From Arthrobacter sp. StoSoilB20 (GTDB taxonomy: Bacteria > Actinomycetota > Actinomycetes > Actinomycetales > Micrococcaceae), in assembly GCF_019977295.1 (NCBI RefSeq), contig NZ_AP024651.1:620001-684000 (forward strand): 64,000 nucleotides of DNA, in the 5' to 3' direction. The notes below the pieces were generated by a model. It made no database searches and was not told where the DNA came from. It worked only from the letters and a program-made list of their open reading frames with translations. A program made the translations under genes and the position numbers. Below, piece after piece: positions 35,315 to 45,440 of the stretch. The first letter of the stretch is position 1; each line of letters begins with the position of its first letter.

Positions 35315-36775
35315 ATGACAACGGAAACCACCGAAGGAGTCGGATTCCGGTCCCGGCGCGGACCGATCCTGATTGCCCTGATGCTGGCTACCGGCCTGGT
35401 GGCCATCGACTCGACCATTGTGGCCACGGCGGTTCCGTCCATGGTGGAAGACATCGGCGGATTCAGTTCCTTCCCCTGGCTTTTCTCCGCGTACTTGTTG
35501 GCACAGGCTGTGTCGGTGCCGATTTACGCCAAGCTTTCGGACGTCGTAGGCCGGAAGCCCATCATCCTCAGCGGCATCGGCTTGTTCCTGCTGGGATCGA
35601 TCCTGTGTGGGTTCGCCTGGAGCATGCCGGCGCTCATTGCCTTCCGCGTCCTTCAGGGCTTGGGCGCGGGGGCGGTGCAGCCGGTGGCTATTACCATCGC
35701 GGGGGATATCTATACCCTTGCCGAGCGGGCCAAGGTGCAGGGCTATCTGGCCAGCGTGTGGGCCATTTCTTCCGTAGTGGGGCCAACTTTGGGAGGGGTT
35801 TTCGCTTCCCTGGAAATTTGGCGCTGGATCTTCTTCATCAACATTCCGTTGTGCTTCCTTGCGGGCTGGATGCTGATAAGGACGTTCCACGAGAACATTG
35901 AGCGCGCCAAGCACAGGATCGACTACCTGGGCGCCGGTCTCCTCACGGTTTCCTTGAGCCTGCTGATTCTCGGGGCTTTGGAAGGTGGCCAGGCGTGGGC
36001 GTGGAACTCTCCGGTCAGCATTACTGTCTTCGCGGTGGGTGGCTTGTTGTTTGCTGCCTTCGTCCTGGCCGAGCGGAGGGCGGCGGAGCCGATCCTGCCC
36101 GCATGGGTGCTCTCCCGGCGGCTCCTGGCAACAACGGCGTTGATTTCCTTTGGTGTTGGTGCGGTCATGCTGGGCCTGACGTCCTATGTTCCGACGTTCC
36201 TTGAGGGGGCCCTGAAGACTTCTCCCATCCTCGCCGGCCTTGCCTTGGCTGCCCTGACGCTGGGCTGGCCGATCAGCGCATCCCAGGCCGGACGGTTTTA
36301 TCTCCGCATCGGTTTCAAACGCACCGCCTTGATTGGAATCGTCATCTCCGTGGCGGGCGCGGCAGTGCTTGCCTTCACGGCGTCCTCGCCCAATGTGGTG
36401 TTGGTGGCACTGGCCTGCTTCATTGTGGGCCTGGGGCTCGGGCTGGTTGCTACCCCCAGCCTCATTGCCGCCCAGTCGAGCGTGGAGTGGAACGAGCGCG
36501 GCGTGGTCACGGGCACAAACCTGTTTGCCCGTTCGATCGGCAGCGCCTTGGGTGTGGCGGTCTTCGGTGCAATCGCCAACGCCATTTACGCCGGTGGTCC
36601 CAGCGGCGGTGTCGATCCCCAAACAACTGTGAACGCCTCCGCAGCGGTGTTCCTGGCCGTGCTTGTTAGTGCCGTCCTCACTGTTGTGGCCGTGATCGCC
36701 ATGCCTGCTGCCCAGCGGGCGGACAGCAACACCCCGTCGGACGCAAAGGCCGCAGTGGGACCTGTGGAGGACTAG
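35315..36775 (+). CDS. MFS transporter, DHA2-type drug/proton exporter
   Basis: A 486-residue major facilitator with 14 predicted helices. Motif A is KLSDVVGRKPI after the second helix; ALMLATGLVAIDSTIVATAVP and LQGLGAGAVQPVAI (motif C-like region) are typical of the EmrB/DHA2 family. It would export drugs or toxic metabolites by proton antiport. It stands alone with a short leader; the substrate cannot be deduced. The next gene starts 10 bp later. Confidence 0.88.
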   Translation: MTTETTEGVGFRSRRGPILIALMLATGLVAIDSTIVATAVPSMVEDIGGFSSFPWLFSAYLLAQAVSVPIYAKLSDVVGRKPIILSGIGLFLLGSILCGFAWSMPALIAFRVLQGLGAGAVQPVAITIAGDIYTLAERAKVQGYLASVWAISSVVGPTLGGVFASLEIWRWIFFINIPLCFLAGWMLIRTFHENIERAKHRIDYLGAGLLTVSLSLLILGALEGGQAWAWNSPVSITVFAVGGLLFAAFVLAERRAAEPILPAWVLSRRLLATTALISFGVGAVMLGLTSYVPTFLEGALKTSPILAGLALAALTLGWPISASQAGRFYLRIGFKRTALIGIVISVAGAAVLAFTASSPNVVLVALACFIVGLGLGLVATPSLIAAQSSVEWNERGVVTGTNLFARSIGSALGVAVFGAIANAIYAGGPSGGVDPQTTVNASAAVFLAVLVSAVLTVVAVIAMPAAQRADSNTPSDAKAAVGPVED

Positions 36776-36785
36776 TCTCTAACGC

Positions 36786-37658
36786 ATGGACGAACTGATC
36801 ACCGGCACTCTGGAAAAGCTCTTCGAAGGCACCGTGTGGGCAGAAGGGCCGGCCTGGATACCGGAATCGCAAACAGTCCGCTGGAGCGACATCCCCAACA
36901 ACCGCAGCCTGGAGTTCAACCCGGCAACCGGTGCAACCCGTGAGTACGCCACCGGCGTCGAATACACCAATGGCCGGACGCTGGACCATGACGGCAGCGT
37001 GGTGCAGTGCAGCCACGGCCGCAGGCGGGTGGAACGGGACCACGACGGCGTCGTGTCACCGATCGTTGAAGCGTTCGGTGGGCATCGGCTCAACTCGCCC
37101 AACGACGTTGTGGTGGCCGCCGATGGAACGGTGTGGTTCACGGATCCGCCCTACGGAATCCTGCCCGGGACGGTGGAAGGCCACGAGGGCGAGCAGGAGT
37201 ACGGCGGCTGCTACGTGTTTCGGTTGAACCCCGCAACCAATGACCTGACGCCGGTGATTACCGATTTGGTCCATCCGAACGGTTTGGCTTTTTCACCGGA
37301 TGAATCGCGGCTGTTCGTCTCCGATACCGCCGGCGCGTCCCACGGAGTCCCGTTCCGCATTGCCGCCTATCCGGTTGAGGATGGCCGGTGTGGGGCCGGA
37401 ACCACCTTTGTGGAACTTGAAGAGGACCGGGCCTCGGACGGTTTCCGCGTTGACGTCGAGGGCAGGGTGTGGACTTCGGCCGGGGCCTCGGTGCGGGTTT
37501 ACGCGCCCGACGGCGGGCTGGTGACCGCCGTCGAACTTCCGGAAAGGGTGTCCAATCTCTGTTTCGGCGGAGTCGACGGGCATGACCTCTACATCACGGC
37601 CACCACATCCCTCTATCGTGTGCGGACGGCGACGCGTGACACAGTGTGGGGTCGCTGA
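36786..37658 (+). CDS. SMP-30/gluconolactonase/LRE family protein
   Basis: A 290-residue six-bladed beta-propeller lactonase-like protein. Metal-binding residues are seen in WAEGPAW (Glu), LNSPNDVVVAADGTVWFTDPPYGI (Asn/Asp) and HPNGLAFSPDESRLFVSDT (Asn, Asp). These enzymes hydrolyse sugar lactones such as gluconolactone. TAGTCT 7 nt before the ATG suggests a leaderless transcript, though it lies only 10 bp after the exporter gene. Sugar substrate unknown. Confidence 0.88.
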   Translation: MDELITGTLEKLFEGTVWAEGPAWIPESQTVRWSDIPNNRSLEFNPATGATREYATGVEYTNGRTLDHDGSVVQCSHGRRRVERDHDGVVSPIVEAFGGHRLNSPNDVVVAADGTVWFTDPPYGILPGTVEGHEGEQEYGGCYVFRLNPATNDLTPVITDLVHPNGLAFSPDESRLFVSDTAGASHGVPFRIAAYPVEDGRCGAGTTFVELEEDRASDGFRVDVEGRVWTSAGASVRVYAPDGGLVTAVELPERVSNLCFGGVDGHDLYITATTSLYRVRTATRDTVWGR

Positions 37659-37752
37659 GAGTTTCACCGGGTTTGTAAGGTTGCTGTGGTTCTGGCCGTG
37701 CCGGTTCGATACGCTGGGTCAAAGCGTCACCACTGCTACAAGGGGAGTGAGC

Positions 37753-37986
37753 GTGTCAGGACCCAATCCCGATCCGTATGAGGACAAGATCACCGGCCTT
37801 GAGCCCGGCGGCGGAGTGCCACCGGGAGAAACGCCTCCGGGCGAATCCTCCACCGCAGGCCCCCAAGGCCATGACGAGGGCGGCCCCCGGAAGGGAACCC
37901 AGGCCTTATGGCTTGCCGCCATCGGCGCCGGAGTCCTGCTCTCGCTGCTGTACTTCATCGGCTACATCGTTGGCTTCTTCGATTAG
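37753..37986 (+). CDS. Small membrane protein, DUF6480-like
   Basis: A 77-residue protein: an acidic Pro/Gly-rich N-terminus (DPYEDKITGLEPGGGVPPGETPPGE), a linker, and one C-terminal transmembrane helix (WLAAIGAGVLLSLLYFIGYIVGFF). This LEPGGGVPPGETPP pattern is that of a small actinobacterial family I recall as DUF6480. GTG with AGGGGAG upstream. Function unknown. Confidence 0.7.
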   Translation: MSGPNPDPYEDKITGLEPGGGVPPGETPPGESSTAGPQGHDEGGPRKGTQALWLAAIGAGVLLSLLYFIGYIVGFFD

Positions 37987-38020
37987 GAATACGCTGCGCT
38001 AAACGGGAGTTGTCGCTCAT

Positions 38021-38941
38021 ATGAAGGCAATGACTTACAGCAAATACGGAAACCCCGACGTCCTTGAACTGACAGAGCAACCAATGCCCAAGGTGGGGCC
38101 GGGAATGGTCCTGGTCAAAGTGAAGGCATCCTCCGTCAATCCGGTGGACTGGAAAATCATGGGAGGCCACCTTGATCCGCTCATGGACCTCCAATTTCCG
38201 GCGATCCCCGGGTGGGACGTCGCGGGCGTTGTGGAAGCTGTTGGTATTGACGCTCCCCACTTCAAGCCCGGCGACGAAGTGATCTCCTACGGCCGGAAGG
38301 ACTACGTCCACGGCGGCAGTTTCGCCGAGTACATCGCCCTGCCGGAGCGGCTGCTTGCCCGCAAGCCGGAATCGTTGGACTGGAATGAGTCGGCCGGGCT
38401 GCCCCTGGCCGGACTCACCGCGTACCAGGTGCTCAACCGCCTGGGCCTTCAGTCGGGAGAAACAGTCCTGATCCACGGCGGGTCCGGCGGGGTGGGCTCC
38501 CTGGGTATTCAGATCGCCGTGGCGCGCGGCGCGAAGGTGATCGCCACGGCATCTGAAAAGAACCACGACTTCCTGCGGTCACTGGGTGCCGAACCTGTTG
38601 CCTACGGTGAAGGCCTTGCCGCCAGGGTGAAGGCCGTGCGTCCCGAAGGCGTGGACGTGGTGGCCGACTTCGTGGGCGGCAACCTTGAAGCCACGCTTGA
38701 GGTCCTGGCCGACAACGGGCGCCACGCCTCCATTGCCGACAACGAGGTGGAGGCCCACGGCGGTACCTGGATGTGGGTCAATCCCGTGGGCGCCGAACTT
38801 CAACAACTCGCTGACCTGGTGGACGAGCACAAGATCCGGGTGGAAGTAGCCACCGCGCTGCCCCTGGCCGAGGCAGCTGATGCTTTCCGGCTCAACATGG
38901 AGGGCCACACCCGCGGGAAGATCGTGGTCACCGTTCCTTAA
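38021..38941 (+). CDS. Zinc-less MDR-family NADP-dependent quinone oxidoreductase
   Basis: A 306-residue medium-chain dehydrogenase/reductase. The N-terminal GroES-like domain includes SSVNPVDWK and IPGWDVAGVVEAVG; the nucleotide motif is VLIHGGSGGVGSLGIQIA. Zinc-binding cysteines are absent, as in quinone/enone reductases. GGGAG lies upstream of the ATG. It converges with the flavoprotein gene, 3 bp apart. Probable role is reduction of quinones or enals. Confidence 0.9.
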   Translation: MKAMTYSKYGNPDVLELTEQPMPKVGPGMVLVKVKASSVNPVDWKIMGGHLDPLMDLQFPAIPGWDVAGVVEAVGIDAPHFKPGDEVISYGRKDYVHGGSFAEYIALPERLLARKPESLDWNESAGLPLAGLTAYQVLNRLGLQSGETVLIHGGSGGVGSLGIQIAVARGAKVIATASEKNHDFLRSLGAEPVAYGEGLAARVKAVRPEGVDVVADFVGGNLEATLEVLADNGRHASIADNEVEAHGGTWMWVNPVGAELQQLADLVDEHKIRVEVATALPLAEAADAFRLNMEGHTRGKIVVTVP

Positions 38942-38944
38942 GGT

Positions 38945-40693
38945 TCACTCCACGAGCTTGCCGGCAACGGAGTCGTCCGCATTGGCCTCGGCCAGTGCCC
39001 GGAACGAATCCGGAGCCGGGGGCAGGCTTTCGAACCTGACCCCCTCATCGGTGGACCAGATGAAGTTCCCCTGCAATGCCGGATCTGCCGTTGGGAAGTC
39101 GGCACGGTTGTGGGCTCCGCGGGTTTCGCGGCGTTCCAGCGCGCACTCCAGGGTGGCCCGTGCCGCGAGCAGGGAGCCCAGGAGGTCGTAGGCGTGGGCC
39201 AGGTCATCAAACCCTGCGATGTCCGGATGGGCTGTGACCAGTTGGGCGCGTTCCTCCAACGCGGTCAACTTCTCAAGTCCCAGCTCCAGCCCTTTCTCGG
39301 TGCGCACTACCCCTGCGTGCTCGGTCATGAGGTTGCGGAGTTCACGCTGCAGCCGCCGTGCGGACTCTGTTCCGCGTTCGCTGAGGAGGGTCTGCAACTC
39401 CCGGCGGGCGATCTCGACGGCGGCAGTATCCCGGAAGATGTGCGTGCGTGAATGGACGTAGTCAGCCACGTGCCCACCGGTGATCCGGCCGTAAACCAGC
39501 AGCTCAATGAGTGAATTGCCGCCCAAACGGTTGGCACCGTGAAGCCCGGAAGAGGCTTCGCCGATTGCGTAAAGGCCGTTCACTCCTGTTCCGTGGTCCT
39601 CCGGTGCCACCCAGACCCCGCCCATGGAGTAGTGCGCTGTGGGAGCGATTTCGATTTTGGTGGTGGTGATGTCCAGCATCTGCAGGTCGATCAGCGTGCG
39701 GTAGACCCGTGGCAGCTTTTCCATGATGGTTTCCCGCGGCAGGTGCGAAACGTCCAGGTAGACGCCGCCCTTCTCCGTGCCGCGTCCCTCGGCCACCTCG
39801 GTATATGCGGCCAGCGCAACCCGATCCCGGGTGGAAAGTTCCATGCGCTCGGGGTCGTAACGTGCCATGAAGCGCTCGCCGAGGGCGTTGGTGAGAATGC
39901 CTCCTTCTCCACGGGCGGCCTCGGAGACCAAGGTTCCGGCAGCGTCGTCGGGTTCCAACAGGCCGGAGGGGTGGAACTGGACCAGCTCGGCGTCGCGGAT
40001 GCTCGCCCCGGCCAGGGCTGCCAACCGGAAGGAATCCCCGGTGTTCTCATCGCGCCGGGAGGAGGTATGCCGCCAGATACGGGTATGTCCGCCTGCGGCC
40101 AGGATGACCGCATCGGCGTGGATCTGGACGGGAGTGCCGTCCACGACGTCGAATCCATAAGCGCCGAAGACGGTGCCGTCGGCCACGAGCAACCGCGTGA
40201 TGTAGACGGTGTCGATGATGGGCACGTTCAGCTCTGCGGCCCGGCGCATCAGCGTTCGCTGGATCTCCAACCCGGTATAGTCCCCGGCGTAGGCGGTGCG
40301 GCGATACTTGTGTGCTCCGAAGAAACGCTGGGAGATGCGTCCATCATCCTCCCGGGCGAAGGGCATTCCCCACCGTTCAAGGTCCTCAATGCCTTGGGCG
40401 GCGTTCCGGGCTACCGTCTCGACGATGGACGGGTCGGCAAGGAAGTACGACTCCCGCAAGGTGTCGGCTGCGTGCTGCTGCCAGCTGTCTTCGGGATCCA
40501 TCGTTCCCAGGGCAGCGTTGATGCCCCCGGCGGCCAGGCTGGTGTGGGCGTCGTGTTTGCGTCGCTTGCCTACCGCCAGTACCTCCACACCCCGCTGGGC
40601 GAGTTCAATGGAGGCGCGCAGGCCTGCGCCGCCGGTGCCGATGACAAGCACCGAAGTGGACATGAGTCGTTCTGGAGTGGCGTTGAAGTTCAT
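38945..40693 (-). CDS. FAD-dependent fumarate reductase/L-aspartate oxidase-like flavoprotein
   Basis: A 582-residue flavoprotein of the SdhA/FrdA/NadB superfamily: FAD motif VLVIGTGGAGLRASIELA near the N-terminus, HTSLAAGGINAALG, PTAHYSMGGVWV and HGANRLGGNSLIELLVYGR, plus the helical C-terminal domain. No iron-sulfur or membrane-anchor subunit lies beside it, so it may be an independent oxidase or reductase rather than part of succinate dehydrogenase. TAGCGT sits 7 nt before the ATG at 40693, supporting this start over an upstream one. It is divergent from a LysR gene that probably controls it. Confidence 0.8.
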   Translation of the reverse strand: MNFNATPERLMSTSVLVIGTGGAGLRASIELAQRGVEVLAVGKRRKHDAHTSLAAGGINAALGTMDPEDSWQQHAADTLRESYFLADPSIVETVARNAAQGIEDLERWGMPFAREDDGRISQRFFGAHKYRRTAYAGDYTGLEIQRTLMRRAAELNVPIIDTVYITRLLVADGTVFGAYGFDVVDGTPVQIHADAVILAAGGHTRIWRHTSSRRDENTGDSFRLAALAGASIRDAELVQFHPSGLLEPDDAAGTLVSEAARGEGGILTNALGERFMARYDPERMELSTRDRVALAAYTEVAEGRGTEKGGVYLDVSHLPRETIMEKLPRVYRTLIDLQMLDITTTKIEIAPTAHYSMGGVWVAPEDHGTGVNGLYAIGEASSGLHGANRLGGNSLIELLVYGRITGGHVADYVHSRTHIFRDTAAVEIARRELQTLLSERGTESARRLQRELRNLMTEHAGVVRTEKGLELGLEKLTALEERAQLVTAHPDIAGFDDLAHAYDLLGSLLAARATLECALERRETRGAHNRADFPTADPALQGNFIWSTDEGVRFESLPPAPDSFRALAEANADDSVAGKLVE

Positions 40694-40770
40694 GGCATCA
40701 ACGCTAGGACGGTCCTCTTCATGTATCCAATGAATTATTTGGCTCAACCTGATGCGTTTATGCTATGAAG

Positions 40771-41706
40771 ATGAAGTTGGAGCAGTTGCGCTCATTCGAG
40801 GCCCTTGCCAGGGTGGGGCATTTCACACGTGCGGCCGAGCAACTCTACGTGGCGCAGCCATCCCTGAGCAGGCAGATCGCTGCGCTGGAAGCAGATCTGG
40901 GAACGGCACTGTTCCACCGTGGACCCGCCGGAGCCACGCTGACGCATGCGGGAGAACTGCTTCTGCCCATCGCCCGGCGCATGCTCGGTGACGCGGAGAC
41001 CGCCCGGGAGCAGATGAATGAGCTGGCGGGTTTGCGCCGGGGCCGCGTCCGCCTGGGCGCCCCGCCCACGCTGTGCGTCTCACTGGTGGCTGATGTACTG
41101 GCTGCTTTCCGCAGCGCGCATCCCGGAGTGGAACTGCATATCACTGAAGGCGGCTCGCGTTTCCTGGTCGATGCCCTGAACGAAAGCGCCCTGGACCTGG
41201 CCCTGGTGGTCACCCGCGGAACAGATCCCGCAGTACAGGGCACCGAACTGGTTCCGCTGCTGACCGAAGAGCTGGTGGTTGTCTCCGCCGCCGGATCAGG
41301 GTGGCGGGAAGAACTCACCTTGGAGGAATTGGCCGACATTCCCCAGGTGGCCTTCAATCGAAGCTATGACCTGCGGGTGGCCACGGAAGCCGCGTTCGCC
41401 GCCAAGGGGCTGGAACCGGTGATCGCCGTCGAGGGCGCCGAGATGGACGCAGTGTTGAGGTTCGTCGAACGTGGCCTGGGCGTGGCTGTGGTGCCGGCCA
41501 TGGTTGTCATCGGCAGGCCCGGACTGCGCAGTGTCCGCCTGGTCAACCCCTCGCTGAGAAGGACCGTCAATCTGGCCCGGCGCAATGACATTGGTCCTTC
41601 AGCAGCCACCGCAGCAATGCAGGAGTTCATCTTCAGTACTGTTGACCGGCTGGCGGCGCCGGGCACCGAGCTTGCCCGTCTGGTCACGCCAACTGCACGT
41701 CATTGA
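40771..41706 (+). CDS. LysR family transcriptional regulator
   Basis: A 311-residue regulator with an N-terminal winged helix (KLEQLRSFEALARVGHFTRAAEQLYVAQPSLSRQIAALE) and a LysR substrate-binding domain. TATGCT (40759-40764) is followed by ATGAAG and then ATG at 40771, so the second ATG is exactly 6 nt from the -10; a start 6 nt earlier would precede the expected transcript start. The divergent neighbour is the flavoprotein, 77 bp away, a classic LysR arrangement. The inducer is unknown. Confidence 0.88.
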   Translation: MKLEQLRSFEALARVGHFTRAAEQLYVAQPSLSRQIAALEADLGTALFHRGPAGATLTHAGELLLPIARRMLGDAETAREQMNELAGLRRGRVRLGAPPTLCVSLVADVLAAFRSAHPGVELHITEGGSRFLVDALNESALDLALVVTRGTDPAVQGTELVPLLTEELVVVSAAGSGWREELTLEELADIPQVAFNRSYDLRVATEAAFAAKGLEPVIAVEGAEMDAVLRFVERGLGVAVVPAMVVIGRPGLRSVRLVNPSLRRTVNLARRNDIGPSAATAAMQEFIFSTVDRLAAPGTELARLVTPTARH

Positions 41707-41728
41707 CGGAGATCAGATCAAGCCGGGT

Positions 41729-42715
41729 TCAGATCAAGCCGAGTTCAGCCACGGCGGCCCGCTCCTCAGAAAGCTCGGCGGCTGTCGCATCCATCCTTTT
41801 GCGGCTGAAGTCGTTCACTTCCAGCCCTTGAACAATTTCCCAGTTCCCGCCTGAGGTTGTCACCGGGTACGAATAGATGAGGCCTTCGGGCACTCCATAT
41901 GATCCGTCAGAGGCAACGGCCATGGAAACCCAATCGCCCTCCGGTGTGCCGAGCAGCCAGTCGCGGGCTGCGTCGATGGTGGCCGACGCTGCCGATGCCG
42001 CGGAGGACGCACCCCGGGCATCGATGATCGCCGCACCCCGCCGGGCAACCGTGGGGATGAATTCGTTCTCTATCCAGTCCTGGTCGTTCACCGCCTCGGC
42101 CGCGTTCCGGCCGGCGACCTCTGCATTAAAGATGTCCGGATACTGCGTTGCGGAATGATTGCCCCAGACCGTCATTTTGCGGATATCCCCTACGGGGACC
42201 TGGAGTTTTTTGGCAAGCTGTCCAAGGGCGCGGTTGTGGTCCAGCCGGGTCAGGGCGCTGAACCGCTCAGCGGGTATGTCAGGGGCGTTGCTCATCGCAA
42301 TCAAGGCGTTGGTATTGGCCGGGTTGCCTGTCACTCCAATGCGGACATCGTCGGCCGCGACCCGGTTCAGCGCCTTGCCTTGTGCTGTGAAAATAGCTCC
42401 ATTGGCACTGAGCAGGTCGCCGCGTTCCATGCCCTTGGTGCGCGGACGGGCGCCAACGAGCAAGGCGAGGTTCACGCCGTCGAAAATGTGATCAGCGTCG
42501 TCGCCGATTTCCACGGAGTCGAGCGCGGGAAACGCACAGTCATCGAGCTCCATCACCACACCCTCAAGTGCCTTCAACGCCGGCGTGATTTCCAGGAGCC
42601 TCAGTTGCACCGGCGTATCGGCGCCGAACAAGGCGCCACTGGCGATCCGGAAGAGGAGGCTGTAGCCGATCTGGCCGGCCGCGCCGGTCACAGCGATCTT
42701 GATGGGTGTGCTCAT
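41729..42715 (-). CDS. mdh: Malate dehydrogenase
   Basis: A 328-residue NAD-dependent malate dehydrogenase of the TCA cycle. NAD motif [17 protein letters not shown] at the N-terminus; substrate residues in TRLDHNRA and catalytic His in [14 protein letters not shown] at 42715 has GGAGA upstream; an earlier in-frame codon gives an unconserved extension. It follows the MHS transporter on the same strand with a 199-bp gap holding repeats. Confidence 0.95.
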   Translation of the reverse strand: MSTPIKIAVTGAAGQIGYSLLFRIASGALFGADTPVQLRLLEITPALKALEGVVMELDDCAFPALDSVEIGDDADHIFDGVNLALLVGARPRTKGMERGDLLSANGAIFTAQGKALNRVAADDVRIGVTGNPANTNALIAMSNAPDIPAERFSALTRLDHNRALGQLAKKLQVPVGDIRKMTVWGNHSATQYPDIFNAEVAGRNAAEAVNDQDWIENEFIPTVARRGAAIIDARGASSAASAASATIDAARDWLLGTPEGDWVSMAVASDGSYGVPEGLIYSYPVTTSGGNWEIVQGLEVNDFSRKRMDATAAELSEERAAVAELGLI

Positions 42716-42806
42716 GTCACGTTCTCCTTGCTGATCCGGGGTACCCGTTGGGCTTTGCAAGCTGTATGTCATCGTGCCACAGGGCTGGTCGGCGACTAGC
42801 TACGGG

Positions 42807-42885
42807 ATCGCCGGAAACGCGCGAAATCGCCGGAAACGCGCGAAATCGCCGGAAGGGACCAGCGAGCTGGAGCCGTTCCGGCGAT
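42807..42885. repeat. 19-bp tandem repeat and GCCGG-rich hairpin
   Basis: ATCGCCGGAAACGCGCGAA occurs at 42807-42825 and 42826-42844, with a partial third copy to about 42856. The core ATCGCCGGAA pairs with TTCCGGCGAT near 42875-42884, giving a hairpin that may end the MHS transporter transcript on the minus strand. More GGCGATTTCGGCGAT-like motifs follow near 42900. Confidence 0.7.
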
Positions 42886-42914
42886 CTCGGTGCACAAGGG
42901 GCGATTTCGGCGAT

Positions 42915-44282
42915 CTAGCGTGCTTCAAGGTCCTCGAGCGACTTGCCCCGGGTGTCAGAAGACAAGAGCGTTGCCACAGCGGACACAGCACAGATTCCCA
43001 GGGTGGTCAGGCCAATAACCAGGGGAATGTTGGCTGAGCCCGGGGGAGCGATGGCCGTGAACAGGCTCGGGAAGAACGAGGCGATCATGAGGCCGATGTT
43101 CTGGGAGACCGCGAAACCGGTGACCCTCATCCGCATGGGGAACTGCTCCTGGAAGAACGTAGCGAAGGTGGCGTTCCACATCTGGAAGAGGATGCCTTGG
43201 ACAATCACGACGCAGACGAATACCAAGGGCAGGCTGCGCTGTTCGATGGCCCACAGGTAGCCCACGGTGAGCAGTCCGCCCGCAAGGCCACCGGCGACCA
43301 TCAGGGAACGCCGGCCGATCTTGTCGGACAGTGCGCCGAACAGCGGGATGGTCAGGACTGCTGCGACGTTGGCAGCCAGGGTAACCCAGAGGAACTCGCT
43401 GCTGGAGAAGCCGATGCCGTAGCCCTTTTGGGTGGCGAAGGAGACCCCGAAGATGAGGGTGGCCATGCCGATCACGTTGGTAAAGGTCATGATGACGCAC
43501 CGGACCAGAACCCAGGGGTGGGTACGCAGGAGGTCCACCAGCGGGAAGCGGCGCTTGGCGCCGGCGTCCCCGGACTGGGCCAGATAGGCCGGGGGCTCGT
43601 CCACGCGGCGGCGGATGACGTAGCCGGCCAGGATCACTACTGCGCTGAGCAGGAACGGCAGGCGCCAGCCCCAGGCATGGAATTGCTCGTCAGGGAGGAA
43701 TGCGGCCAGCGGAATCAGGACGGCGGTTGCAAGGATTGAACCCACCTGCGTGCCTTGGAGGCTGAAGCTTGCGAAGAAGCCGCGCTTGGCGTCGGGGGAG
43801 TGCTCCACGATCATGGCGCTGGCACCGCCGAGTTCACCTGCCACGGCGAAGCCCTGGATCAGCCGGAGGATTACCAGGAGGACGGGAGCCAGGAGGCCCA
43901 CCTGTCCGTAGGTCGGCAGGAGGCCGACCGCAAACGTGGCGAAGCCCATGAGCAGCATGGCGAAGACAAGGACTTTCTTGCGCCCGTGCCGGTCTCCGTA
44001 GGCGCCCAGGATCACGGCACCGAGCGGGCGGGAAACGTAGCCCACGGCGTAGGTTGCCAGCGAGGCGATGATGCCCACCGTGGGGTTTTCCGTGGGAAAG
44101 AAGATGGTGGGAAACAGGAGCGTTGCTGCCAAGGAATACAGCGCGAAGTCGTAGTACTCCAGCGCGCTTCCGATCCAGCCGCTCATGGCGGCCTTCCTCG
44201 GATCTTTCCCGCCGGTGCTGGATTCCGGACCTGTGATGGGTTCGGGGGAGGTGCTGAGATCCCTCCGGTGCGTGACTGTCAC
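42915..44282 (-). CDS. MFS transporter, metabolite:H+ symporter (MHS) family
   Basis: A 455-residue major facilitator of the sugar/organic-acid MHS type, like alpha-ketoglutarate or shikimate permeases. Landmarks are SALEYYDFALYSLAATLLFP, GAYGDRHGRKK (motif A), RLIQGFAVAGELGGASAMIVEHSP and the TQVGSILATA helix. Twelve hydrophobic segments. GTG at 44282 has GAGGAG 9 nt upstream; a TTG ten codons earlier is possible. A palindrome at 44379-44390 just after a TATGAT -10 suggests a regulated promoter. Being next to mdh, a dicarboxylate-like substrate is plausible. Confidence 0.88.
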   Translation of the reverse strand: MTVTHRRDLSTSPEPITGPESSTGGKDPRKAAMSGWIGSALEYYDFALYSLAATLLFPTIFFPTENPTVGIIASLATYAVGYVSRPLGAVILGAYGDRHGRKKVLVFAMLLMGFATFAVGLLPTYGQVGLLAPVLLVILRLIQGFAVAGELGGASAMIVEHSPDAKRGFFASFSLQGTQVGSILATAVLIPLAAFLPDEQFHAWGWRLPFLLSAVVILAGYVIRRRVDEPPAYLAQSGDAGAKRRFPLVDLLRTHPWVLVRCVIMTFTNVIGMATLIFGVSFATQKGYGIGFSSSEFLWVTLAANVAAVLTIPLFGALSDKIGRRSLMVAGGLAGGLLTVGYLWAIEQRSLPLVFVCVVIVQGILFQMWNATFATFFQEQFPMRMRVTGFAVSQNIGLMIASFFPSLFTAIAPPGSANIPLVIGLTTLGICAVSAVATLLSSDTRGKSLEDLEAR

Positions 44283-44378
44283 GTCGCTGTACTCCTCTGG
44301 CGTCGTTGGCAAGGAACAAGAACTCTTCCCATCCAGGACTGAACAAAGTGGTCATTCAGCGTGAGGAAGGTTACATCT

Positions 44379-44399
44379 TGAATCGATTCATAAATCATA
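44379..44399 (-). promoter_or_regulatory. Promoter and palindromic operator of the MHS transporter
   Basis: On the minus strand a TATGAT -10 (44399-44394) is followed by the perfect palindrome TGAATCGATTCA (44390-44379), which would cover the transcription start. Regulator unknown. Confidence 0.45.
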
Positions 44400-44425
44400 G
44401 GTCGTGACGTGCGCTACGTCAACGC

Positions 44426-44484
44426 ACGACGGCGGCAGCCCGCCTCTGGTTCGGTTGGAACCAAAGGCGGGCTGCCGCCGTCGT
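44426..44484. terminator. Terminator hairpin (ACGACGGCG family)
   Basis: Perfect 20-bp arms ACGACGGCGGCAGCCCGCCT (44426-44445) and AGGCGGGCTGCCGCCGTCGT (44465-44484) with an inner TGGTTC/GAACCA stem. It lies just downstream of the minus-strand alpha/beta hydrolase gene. Same outer sequence and layout as the hairpin at 34476. Confidence 0.85.
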
Positions 44485-44509
44485 TATTGAGGTCTTGTCC
44501 GGTGTTGGC

Positions 44510-45440
<931 letters not shown>

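Noticed and set aside
39539..40768. Plus-strand frame of about 409 codons opposite the flavoprotein
   Set aside because: Antisense to a gene with complete FAD and substrate motifs.
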